From assembly GCF_019112545.1 (NCBI RefSeq), contig NW_025064901.1:134164-198163 (forward strand): a stretch of 64,000 bases of DNA, read 5' to 3'. Position numbers and translations under genes: made by a program. Origin of the DNA: Guyanagaster necrorhizus (lineage: Eukaryota > Basidiomycota > Agaricomycetes > Agaricales > Physalacriaceae). This document shows positions 54,787 to 64,000 of the stretch, piece by piece (position 1 is the first letter of the stretch; each line of letters begins with the position of its first letter). Below the pieces are notes generated by a model. The model was not told where the DNA came from and searched no databases. It saw only the letters and a program-made list of their open reading frames with translations.

Positions 54787-55002
54787 TGTTGGGATTTTGC
54801 TGGAAAGTTCTAGAAAGGCAATCCGGCATCATGCCGTGAGTTGATGAGTAAGCTTGAGAGAAAGAGAAAGTTGTAGTAAATTCTAGATATAAGCCTGGAG
54901 AGTATAAATACAAGCTCTGTAGGAGTTGTAGAATAACAAGTTCATACCATCTGACCTTACCAGCCTGGAGCCTACCCTGCACAACACTGAGGATTTCCAA
55001 CA
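54787..55002 (+). repeat. Solo LTR (216 bp) with GATAA target duplications
   Basis: Starts TGTTGG and ends CCAACA, a perfect 6-bp inverted repeat, flanked on both sides by GATAA (54782-54786 and 55003-55007). A TATAAATA box lies near 54903. No internal region remains, so this is the product of LTR-LTR recombination. Short ends and size suggest a Ty1/copia-type element; orientation is taken from the TATA box. Confidence 0.88.
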
Positions 55003-55340
55003 GATAAGAAATATACAAGAGTTTTGGAAATATGAAGCTTAGCAGTAGTATGTCCAAAGGTGTGGCATGATTCACTGTTCTTGCAAAGTTGCAATCTAAA
55101 GAGTAGACATGACTAAAAGCCATGATGAGCAGGAAAAGATGTATTTACCGATCTCGAAGGATTTATACTTGACATACCCGGTACTGTGTAAGTATTTGCC
55201 CTTATTCCACTCATTCTCATTGCAGCTGTATATATAGAATTGCCAAAACTGCCGCCGGGGTGTACTGCCGTATTTGCCGCGCGTCTTTCCTCTTCACCAT
55301 CTCCTGGTATGCCAATAGTAATACTGGCGTGCTAGCTGCC

Positions 55341-57344
55341 ATGCGAGGATATCACATTCAAATTATCGTGAAAGAACACTCGCTTGACCCCGCTATTCCC
55401 CCATCTTTCTTTCAGCGTCTTCCTTCTCACAAACCCCTTTCGACTACCCGTCGTAACGCTACGTTCAACCCTTGGAATAAGGATTACCGGTTCGGACCCA
55501 TACGTTTAGATTGGTCGGACAGAATGGGTATATCTACCACGAACGCTGTAGGGAAAGAAAAAGCATATAGTCACGGTGAGTCTCATTGATCCCATGCGGT
55601 GTATTTCCTCAAGTGTTCGCTGACATCGTAGCGCAGAACCGGAGGTAGCAACGTTCGTACCCAGTAATACTCAACTAGTAACTGGGTCCACCAATTTATC
55701 GGAAGGGATAGTTCATGTCTTCCGGGAGTCTACCAAACAACCCGACGAACAGGATACGCCCACCTTTACCAACACAAATGCTGACACAGATGAGATCATG
55801 CTCGGCGTATTGGCTGTACCATCGTGGATGACTCCATCTGATTTCCTGGCTTTTGTAGCCCCTGCCGCTGAAAGTATATCTCACTTGCGTATGATTCGGT
55901 TCGTGTTGTCTTTTTGTTAACCTATCTACACTCTTCGACTATCCTACGCAGGGATTCTGCTCCAAATCGCTCGATAGTCATCATCAAATTTCTTAAACGG
56001 GAGGATGCCACCGAATTTATTGAGGCATATAACGGCAAGCCATTCAACTCGATGGAGGTGTGTCGTCAGCTACTTTGTATCTTAACAAATTTGACATTCT
56101 ACTACCAGCCAGAAATATGCCATGTTGTTCATGTTTTGTCCGTGAACATAAAGATGGATGACCATGTATCGCATTCAATATCACGTCTTACCTCTGGTCC
56201 GGGGTCATCATATGAACTACCTACATGTCCTGTCTGTTTGGAGCGAATGGACTCCGCAGTTACCGGATTGATTACTGTTCCATGTTCTCACACATTCCAC
56301 TGTATGTGTTTGAGTAAGTGGGGTGACAGCAGGTACGTGGAGCTCGACAACATCGTCAGGCGTGTAATAACTGCTCGCAGGTGCCCGGTATGCCGATACT
56401 CTCAGACGCTTCTTACGTCCCATCCGACGTCTTCCTCTTCTACCCGTTCCATTCCCTTTGCAAATCCTTCTACATATTCTCTGTCATCATGTTCCTCTTG
56501 CTCATCTACCGCCAACCTCTGGATTTGTCTTATATGCGGCAATATTGGCTGTGGTAGATATGGTCGTGCCCATGCTCAGGAACATTATCAGTTGACGACA
56601 CATCTCTACTCATTGGAACTGGAAACACAACGTGTCTGGGATTATGCTGGAGACGGATACGTTCACCGTCTCATCCAAAACAAAGCTGATGGGAAGCTAG
56701 TAGAGCTTCCTAGCGCGGCCTCGTCCATGGGCACGAGCCCCAGAGAAGGTGGTTTGGGACCGAGCCCCGCTGACGCGCTCAGTGCCGAAAAGATAGAAGC
56801 CATCGGAATCGAGTACTCCTACCTGTTGACCTCTCAGTTGGATTCCCAAAGGTCCTACTACGAGGACCAGACCGCAGAGCTCAAAACCCAAGTCAATGAT
56901 CTGAAACAGATGGTATCGAAGCTCTCCGCAGATTTTGAGAAAGCTCAGGTGGACCTGAGGGAGCGGGAGCAACGAATGATGCAAGAAGAGGAAGCCCGTG
57001 CAGCAGAATTGATCAAAGACAAAACTAAGGCTGAGAGTAGAGCCGACACGATGGGCCAGTTGGCGAAGAGGTTGAAGAAAGAACTGGATGAGGAAAGGGC
57101 AGTGAGCGAAGGCTTGATGAAGAATCTGGGGAAAATGAAGGAGAAGGTGGAAGTTGGGAACACCCAGTCGATGGAGGCTCAAGCCAAAATCAGGGATTTG
57201 GAGGATCAGCTTCGCGATGTGATGTTTTATCTGGAGGCTAAGACTCACATCGAGAGTGGAGATGGCATTGCCGGAGAGGCTCTGGGTGGAACCATTCAGG
57301 TTCCCTCGCTACAAACTACCAAGAAGAAGTCCCGTAAAGGATGA
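55341..57344 (+). CDS. BRAP2/Etp1-like RING E3 ubiquitin ligase
   Basis: Exons 55341-55575, 55637-55898, 55952-56057, 56109-56332, 56381-57344, 596 residues. Domain order is that of BRAP2: N-terminal RRM-like part (GYHIQIIVKEHS; DEIMLGVLAVPSWMTPSDFL; RSIVIIKFLKREDATEFIEA), RING-H2 (CPVCLERM, CSHTFHCMCLSKW, CPVCR), zinc finger UBP (CSSCSSTANLWICLICGNIG, CGRYGRAHAQEHY), then a coiled coil to residue about 560 and a basic tail (KKKSRKG). In yeast Etp1 supports ethanol tolerance; in animals BRAP2 modulates Ras/MAPK scaffolds. The ATG at 55341 is preferred as it begins the RRM-like strand; an upstream ATG at 55110 would need extra splicing. Confidence 0.9.
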
Positions 57345-57657
57345 CATTGCTATATTTGTGATTAAGCCCGCTGGTAGAGTCCAGTGTTCGAAATTCAAGA
57401 TGCAGTATAACAAGTAGCTTTTATATCATATGTACTATGCATAGTGTGCATAATGTAATTTTAGGCTCTAGACAGGCTGCAGAAACTCGACAATCAAGGC
57501 GGCATGGTAGCAACCCATGACGCTGCGCCACATGATGGTCGGAGTCCGATGGGATTTAATGCAATTATAGAAATTGTTAGCCTATTAGACTGCCTCCTGA
57601 CCTAAGGTTAGGGTTACTTTACCACCACCACCACCTTCGCTACCACAAATCCGCGCA
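57345..57657. other. Intergenic, BRAP2 3' end to DBR1 start
   Basis: No gene is seen. It contains an ACC microsatellite (about 57620-57636), 20-35 bp upstream of the DBR1 start codon. Confidence 0.5.
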
Positions 57658-59198
57658 ATGAAGGTATTTCGCTGTTGAAATTCCGGTACAATGTACATTA
57701 ATCTTAATTCAGGTAGCAGTCGAAGGATGCTGTCACGGCGAGCTTGATGATATCTACGCGCATATCTCCAAGTTAGAAACGCAACATGCGTATAAAGTCA
57801 ATCTTCTTCTTATTTGCGGTGATTTCCAGGCCGTGAGGAACTACCGCGATTTGCAATGTATGGCCGTTCCAAATAAGTACAAGGCTCTGCAGACATTCCA
57901 CAAGTGCACTATACTCCTTTACGGATGATTTATCAGACTTAACCGTCGTACAATCCAGGTATTATACCGGTGAGAAGACAGCTCCCATTCTTACTGTTAT
58001 TATTGGGGGGAATCATGAAGCTTCGAACTACATGTGGGAACTGTACGTGTTCTTTTCTCCCCTTCTGAATCGTGACGCTGAGGTTAAATGCGATTCTAGT
58101 TATCATGGTGGATGGGTAGCCCCTAATATCTACTTTCTTGGGCACGCCGGATGTGTTCAAGTGAATGGCATACGTATCGCTGGTGTATCCGGGATATTCA
58201 AGGGATACAACTTCTCATCAGGTGGGGTCGCTGTCATTTCTTCAACCTCATTCGCTTCATGCCTTATGTAGGAAGCTACGAAAAGATACCATATGACTCC
58301 AGTACGATCAGAAGCATATATCACATCCGCGAATTCAATATTCGAAGACTGTCTCTTGTCTGTCTTCTGCACGCTTTATCTTCAGCACTTTTCACCGATT
58401 GCCGTGCTTAGCTCTCAAACCCTGATGTTGTTCTGTCCCATGACTGGCCACAATCCATAGATCAGCATGGAGACGTCCAAAGCCTCATCAGACGCAAGGC
58501 ACACTTTCGTTCTGAGATAGAGCAGGGTGCGTTTGGGGCCCCACCGCTTATGGGGCTTCTTCGCACACTCAAGCCTTGTTGGTGGTTTGCGGCGCACATG
58601 CACGTACGATTTGAGGCGACCGTTGTTCATGAAAGTCTGTCATCCCCCGGCCCTCCGGCTAAAGCTGATAATCCGGATGAAATAACCATCGATGATGAGG
58701 ATGTTGACAGTCCTTCAATGGAGCCGCTACGGAACAATCCAGATGAAATATCTTTGGATGACGAGGAAGTCGAAGTTGTGACTTCTCCAATATCTACTTT
58801 TCGATCTGAAACCAAGTATCTAGCCTTGGATAAATGTATGCCCAAAAAACAGTTTCTGGAGGTACGGATCCAATGGCCACTTATCTTGTGTAATTTAATC
58901 CTGCTGCCAGGTTGTTGATATACTTTCGCCGAAAGATCAATCGACTGATCCGCCCGTTCTATGCTTCGATCCTGAATGGATGGCCATCACGCGGGCCTTC
59001 AATCCTTGGTTCTCAACCACACGGTATCAGCGACCATTCCCTGACGAGGCAGAGGCACGCGAAATGGTCCGTAAGGAGCTTGAATGGGTGAAAAAGAATG
59101 TCGGTTCAGAAAAAACAGTTGAGTCAGGCCAGCAGTTTTGTCTAACCGCACCTGGGCCCGGCAGTGAGGGTGACCAGAAGTGTGAGCAGCGTCAGTAG
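57658..59198 (+). CDS. DBR1: RNA lariat debranching enzyme Dbr1
   Basis: Exons 57658-57663, 57713-57903, 57959-58042, 58100-58221, 58272-58357, 58412-58861, 58911-59198, 408 residues. Dbr1 cuts the 2'-5' bond of excised intron lariats. Metallophosphatase motifs are complete: [76 protein letters not shown]. The acidic linker ([20 protein letters not shown], repeated as [15 protein letters not shown]) is a local duplication between catalytic core and C-terminal domain ([34 protein letters not shown]). The first coding exon is only ATG-AAG. Confidence 0.94.
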
Positions 59199-60682
59199 TT
59201 CTGTCCCAATTGTAACAAACATGTTAGCTAACCCTTTCTTTTCTTGGTAGCGGCTATGTATCCCAACCCGCAAACTCGCAGTCTTTGCCAATTGCTGGGA
59301 ATAGAGGATAAAATCAATAAAGGTTTCTGACATATATTTCTTTATCTGTGTTCCTGTGAACTCTGTCCTTCGCCGCAATTTCGGAACATTTCTGTAAATG
59401 TTTCAAATTGGATGCCTTTGTTAGCACTGTGATGACCGTGGACGTAGCAAGTCGGTAGGCTATGTGCGAGGAATGCTTTCACACAAGTCAAAGATAATAA
59501 AATCATAGACACTATCCATACTAGGATGAAACAAAACAGCTTGATAGCTACAGAGCTATTTAAGCTACCCGAATTGATTGATACTACTACCCAACGAACT
59601 TGGGACCAGGAGCGACATAGGCGGTGGGATTTTGATCATACATGTTCGGATTCCCGTGTTATCGGAGTGTGTTCCTGGAAAAGAGTATTCGCAATTAACG
59701 TACATCCTACCACTGCCAGACTCGGAGGTGCCACATCCCGGACTCTTTTGGATGAATTCTACGTGTATAACGAATAAGCAGGCTTCGTGAAGGGCAATAA
59801 TCTTCGTAGGTAAGATGCTGCTGTCACCTGCGGCTACGCCGGGGATTGCGACCAGCGTATGTTGACTGGGTGCTCATTGTTGAGATAAGACGCGTTGTAG
59901 CGCCCCAAGTGCCGTCATACGCATACGACCCGAAGATCTTGGTCCAGACGGTTCCTGCTCCATTTGAAGCAGTCGGGACGGCAACTGGATATTCGAACAA
60001 AAAATATCTAGATCACTTGAGTGGATGCTGTCATGTTAGGACCGAGGTGAGATGCTGCAATGATATCGTCGTCGCCTCCGACAACACTACGGGTAGTGTC
60101 CACAGTTACAAAGATAGCATCATTGATAAACAGAGGTTTCAGAGATACCACTGTTATCCACATCGCGCCAGATTTATCTTTTGACGGGATCATTAGTTGA
60201 AATAGAACGAATCTAGGTATCTCTGCAAGTGAGCTGTTACAAAAATGAGCCCATGCACAAGACTCACATAGTATATCACGGCAGTCGCCTTGTCAGAAGA
60301 CGCCGTTAGTAATTCACGTTAAGCCGGTACGGACAGCGAGGTCTGTCAATCAGACTGAAGGAGAGAAGTCCTCGCATTAGTTGCTTGGATTTTCTCGATA
60401 AGAGGACTTCGTTTATATATAATCTATCTTCATTGTTCGCACCCGGAATGTTGCACAAGCAGTGGAGCGTTATATGGTAGACCTAATCCGAGGAGGCTCT
60501 TACCTCAGAGAATACGGAAAAATCGGTCTTGGGCTCATTTAGAAGACAAGCTTTGTGGTGCGAACATCGAATGTGTTGGAAATAGCGTCATTAAACGGAA
60601 CGAAAAAGTATATCTGTGTCGTCAGTGTAGAATCAGCGAACATCGGTGTACCAAGATTATACAGATGTCTGCTATTTTCTAA
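59199..60682. other. 1.5-kb region without a firm gene
   Basis: Convergent 3' ends of DBR1 and Ipi3 border it. On the minus strand, 60170-59840 shows readable but interrupted stretches (SGAMWITVVSLKPLFINDAI; WTKIFGSYAYDGTWGATTRL) that may be a decayed secreted-protein gene; I could not assign a family or a clean exon series. Nothing else is recognised. Confidence 0.4.
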
Positions 60683-62507
60683 CTATGTGTTTGTCCGACC
60701 ACGTTTACGGGGCCTGTCGCTTTCCGCAGAGTATGTGGCATCAGCGGGTGTACTCTTCGTCTTAGGTTGACCGATAACACGTTGAACAACAGTATCCCAC
60801 ATCATATCATTCAACCCTTTTGCCTTCCCGAGCTGCTCTCTAAGATGGACAACTTCGGCCTCGAGATTTGTCACCCTGGAACCCAAAGAAACTGCGTCTT
60901 GGTCTACTTCTCTATTGCTAGAGCCCAAGGGCTTGACAAAGAACTCCTGGTCACGAAGGAAAGACGATAAAGGATAAAATGTTATTTCATCGTCGTATTC
61001 CTGGAACGGAATAATTGAATAATGATATAGATAAATGCGAAGAAGTCATACCGCATTTCTAGGAGGAAGGATAAGGGACACCTCATGCATGTCACGTATT
61101 TTCGCGTCTCGGATCCTCTGGAAGGGAAGCACTGGCTTCACGGGGATAAGATCTCGAGCATCTGCAAAATTCATGGTGAGATTGATATGACCAATCAGAT
61201 CCGGAGGTTTGAGCATGGTTGCGAGGTAAGTTATTGAGAATCCTTTGTGTGTGGAGATAGCACGCAGTAGTTGATGAGATGCGATATCATAGATGTGGAT
61301 TAACCCTACGGAGGTTCCTACCAATAGGAGCGAACCTGTAAATGAAATCGCGAGACAAGTAACGTCTTGGCTAGAGGTGCACAGGATAAGTCATAGGTCC
61401 GGCGGAGATAGCTGAAACTAACCCAACGGATATCAGCCTTTTGTTTGAAGGGAAGGGTCCTTCATCATCAATGCGAATGATGTCATGAACACCAGCGCCG
61501 CCGATGGCTTCCATAGTGCGCCCTTTCACTGTGTCTTTGGACTGTCTGAAGAGGTTCATCTGGTATATAGATCCATCCGATGATGCGGCGAAAAACAAGC
61601 GTTCCGTAGGGTCCCAAGCAAGACAAGCGATTGCTTTGGGAAACTGAAAGACAGTCAAAAGCGACTTAGAGGACAGATCCCACAGCTAGAAACGCGTCAG
61701 AGCGAAGAGAACTAGAACTATAATGCGAAAATACCTTGACTGAATGGTCAATGGACGCAGTCAGCACTCTGCACGTAGGGAAAGTGCCAAGACCACAGAC
61801 GATATCTGTGACCGAAAGGGTATGATCGGCCAAGGTGCAATAAGGCAAGACGAGTTCATTCTGAAAGTCATCGTCCACCAGTCTATGAAAAAGTTAAAGC
61901 TTGTCAAGTTTCCCAACTAGGTTCCAAATTGACCTGGATACGGACCAGACGCTCACGCCAGAGTCCTGGCTACCCGATATCAATGCAACGCCATCTTGAG
62001 TAAATCGCAATACCGTTATGTCGCGATAATGAGCGTCCCACGAGTTGAAAAGGACGCCAGAGGACACCTTCAAATCAGAGATACTTGTGGCACTAGACAA
62101 GAGTACAAAACTTACCTCCCACAGATATATCCGACCATTCGATGTTCCTCCGGCCGCATATTCTCCCCTGCGATCCACAGCGACACAAGACAACTTTTCT
62201 GGTAATACCATTTTCAAGCTAATTTGGTCCTACTGGCATTATGGAGTTCGCCAAGCTGCCAGGAGAGAGTACGACGGACCTTTTGAAAGTTGTACATGTT
62301 AAGAAGCGATTTATCTGGTTGGGCCGCTAAGATGAAGCCTCCCTGCGAATCGCCAGACTCGACGAATGCGGTACAGTGTGCACTGGCATTAGTCTGCTTG
62401 AAAGAGGCCAAGGGAGTTCCAGTTTGTATATCATGAATAGCGACGTTGCCAGGGCCATTTGAGGTGGATGCCGTTGCGCAAAATATGGTTTCATGGAAAT
62501 GCATCAT
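60683..62507 (-). CDS. IPI3: Ipi3/WDR18-like WD40 protein, Rix1 complex
   Basis: Exons (minus) 62507-62280, 62229-62116, 62067-61934, 61882-61735, 61685-61423, 61370-61052, 61000-60683, 507 residues. Ipi3 with Rix1 and Ipi1 forms the complex that drives ITS2 removal and remodelling of pre-60S ribosomes, and also acts at replication origins. WD repeats: KLSCVAVDRRGEYAAGGTSN, ITVLRFTQDGVALISGSQDS, TCRVLTASIDHSVKLWDLSS, AIACLAWDPTERLFFAASSD, QDVTCLAISFTGSLLLVGTS. A C-terminal coiled coil (SLGSRVTNLEAEVVHLREQL) and basic end (RPRKRGRTNT) match WDR18/Ipi3. The acceptor at 61371 was selected because it restores a full WD repeat. Confidence 0.87.
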
Positions 62508-62699
62508 GCATCCAATTTGAGTAAAAATTTGAGCCGAAAAAACTGGTCCGTAGTGGACGTCATCTTTGTATCACGTGATATGCCGATCACCGAATTCGAG
62601 CTCTTTCCGTGACCTGAAATAGACGAGAATAGACGCCTTGCATCTTGACCTCCTTCCGTCACCAACGCCTCGTTCTTTCACCGCTATACTTGCACGACA
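62508..62699. promoter_or_regulatory. Divergent promoter with ATCACGTGAT palindrome
   Basis: 192 bp between the Ipi3 (minus) and J-protein (plus) start codons. It contains the palindrome ATCACGTGAT (62570-62579), a CACGTG E-box of the kind bound by bHLH factors such as Cbf1/Pho4 in yeast. Confidence 0.55.
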
Positions 62700-63977
62700 A
62701 TGGCAACGAATCTCTACCAAGTCCTCGATTTGCATCCCAATGCAACTCCGGAAGAAAGTAGGGTTTCTCTCCAATCAGGTATCCTTATATGCTCACTGAA
62801 TACCAACCAGTTCGCAAAGCATACAAGAAGAAGGCCTTGAAGACGCATCCTGACCGGCTTGCTCCTGATGCATCTCCTGTTGAAAAGCAGCATTCTGCGG
62901 AGAAATTTCGCCAGGTATGTCCTGGGCTTGCTTACTCCGTTTCACAGCTCCTATTTAGTATAACAGGTAAACAATGCCTACGAGGTCCTTATCGATGCCG
63001 AGAAACGAAGAGTACGCGTGTTTTGCGTCTGTTTTCTGCCCCGTTTTAACCGCATGGCATATTCAGATCTTTGACTTACATGGCTCGTACCCGCCCCCGG
63101 AGGTTCCGCCTCCTCCCCCACCAAGGACCAGACATGACGGCTATAGATCCCAGCCTCGCTATCGTTCATCATCTCCATCCCCTTATGAAGAGACGGGTAT
63201 TCCAGATCCATTTGTGTTCACTGACCCATTTGTTCTCTTCGATAACTTTTTCAATACCCAACCCCACCATCATTCGCACGATTATGCCCCTCGGCGAAGT
63301 TTCACAGATAACTCGGTTTTTGATGATGATCCATTTACTTCTAGTCGTCGAAATGGCATCAACATCCTCTTGTCTGGCATGGGTGGTGGTCTTTTCTCGA
63401 TTGGAAGATCAATGCAGCAGCACGCCCTCTCACGCCCTGCAGTTGAAACTTCGCGGGCGTCACGTTTCTCGGTAGGCGGTGGTGGTCAGCGACGTTGGAC
63501 AAGTGAGAGCACTGTGACGCAAACGATTAACGGTGTGACCCACAGCCAACGCAAGCGACGAGATTGGGATGTGGGTTAATTTCCCTTGTCATTTCGAATT
63601 TCACGTTCACGATCTTCTTTCATTCCAGGGTAATGAACATGTTACTATAACGTATCCTGACGGAAGGTCAATTTACACGCTCAATGGTGTTGAGCAACCT
63701 CAGCCGCAAGCTGTTGAACCTCCATCTCGTGGTTATGTTTCGCCTGCGCACCCTAGTAATGTTCCGCCTCCACCTGTTCTTCAATCTAGTATGCCCCCGC
63801 CACCGCCATACTCAACTCGTCCAAATTCTTATCATAATCCTGGTCAGTACTTGGCATTAATGTCTTCATGATTTGACGTTGACGCGGGCAGAAGTGAACG
63901 CCGGGCCTTCGGCTCCAGACCCATCCTACTCGGACAGTCATGAAACTGCGCACACACGGTGGCGACACGGCCATTAA
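62700..63977 (+). CDS. J-domain (DnaJ-like) protein 2
   Basis: Exons 62700-62757, 62811-62914, 62967-63011, 63067-63570, 63629-63842, 63892-63977, 336 residues. J domain: NLYQVLDLHPNATPEE, RKAYKKKALKTHPDRLAPDA (HPD present), EKFRQVNNAYEVLIDAEKRR. The rest resembles DNAJB6-type proteins: a Pro-rich linker (GSYPPPEVPPPPPPRTRHDG), a Phe/Asp/Ser-rich part (FVFTDPFVLFDNFFNTQPHH, NGINILLSGMGGGLFSIGRS), then a beta-rich WTSESTVTQTINGVTHSQRK / NEHVTITYPDGRSIYTLNG segment and a Pro-rich C-terminus. DNAJB6 relatives hold aggregation-prone proteins for Hsp70. It is paralogous to the gene at 51606 in its first three exons. Confidence 0.87.
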
Positions 63978-64000
63978 TGAGGGTGTCCAGACATCTCCTT

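Noticed and set aside
54737..55123. 128-codon minus-strand ORF
   Set aside because: It lies across the solo LTR and its duplications; no motif; explained by the repeat.
1..64000. CRISPR arrays, bacterial operons, rRNA or tRNA genes
   Set aside because: No regularly spaced repeats, no tRNA B-box with a matching A-box, and no rRNA-like sequence were seen; gene structure is eukaryotic.

Overview
The window is nuclear DNA of a mushroom-forming basidiomycete (Agaricomycete type). Genes are dense and split by many introns of about 45-60 bp with GT(G/A)(C/A)GT donors. The protein set fits such a fungus: Kei1, a subfamily-C-like GH45, a fungal complex I 20.9 kDa-type subunit, a GH71 mutanase, and chromodomain-type Ty3/gypsy elements. 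Exon joins were checked by reading frame and by family motifs; no database search was possible.

Layout. 1-5935 is the 5' half of a CpG-rich, young-looking Ty3/gypsy element (A, minus strand, cut by the window edge). 5936-20500 is an AT-rich, almost CpG-free stack of dead transposons that can be unpacked layer by layer: a Ty1/copia pol remnant (plus strand, 6470-6758 and 17254-19080) is split by an internally deleted relative of A (element B, 6764-17248, target duplication CAAAG). The 5' LTR of B is in turn split by a complete gypsy element (C, 9074-17039, two 489-bp LTRs, target duplication AGTGT). C carries, antisense to gag-pol, a decayed spliced gene whose exon join rebuilds a Zn2Cys6-like cysteine pattern. 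A, B and C all show a self-priming (Tf1-like) primer arrangement.

20574-63977 is gene space with about 24 genes: RluA-type pseudouridine synthase, MsrB, eIF4E2-like cap-binding protein, Kei1, PQ-loop transporter, TMEM14 protein, NDUFAF7/MidA methyltransferase, MMS19, an orphan acidic protein, an intracellular CLC, Mediator Med4, a dual-specificity phosphatase, GH45, a complex I 20.9 kDa-like subunit, a nucleoporin with RanBP2 fingers, CDK7, a small membrane orphan, a GH71 gene that looks broken, a small J-protein, OHCU decarboxylase, a Gfo/Idh/MocA oxidoreductase, a BRAP2/Etp1 ubiquitin ligase, the lariat debranching enzyme DBR1, the ribosome-biogenesis WD protein Ipi3 and a second J-protein. 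A solo LTR (54787-55002, GATAA duplications) interrupts the otherwise transposon-poor gene space.

Most genes are housekeeping and are not a functional cluster. Several sit head to head with 30-190 bp between start codons (MidA/MMS19, CLC/Med4, CDK7/membrane orphan, OHCU decarboxylase/oxidoreductase, Ipi3/J-protein), so shared promoters are likely. The most unusual material is in the transposon block: the antisense zinc-cluster gene, the covarying self-primers, a membrane-anchor-like Gag N-terminus, and a record of CpG deamination written as TG/CA differences between paired LTRs.
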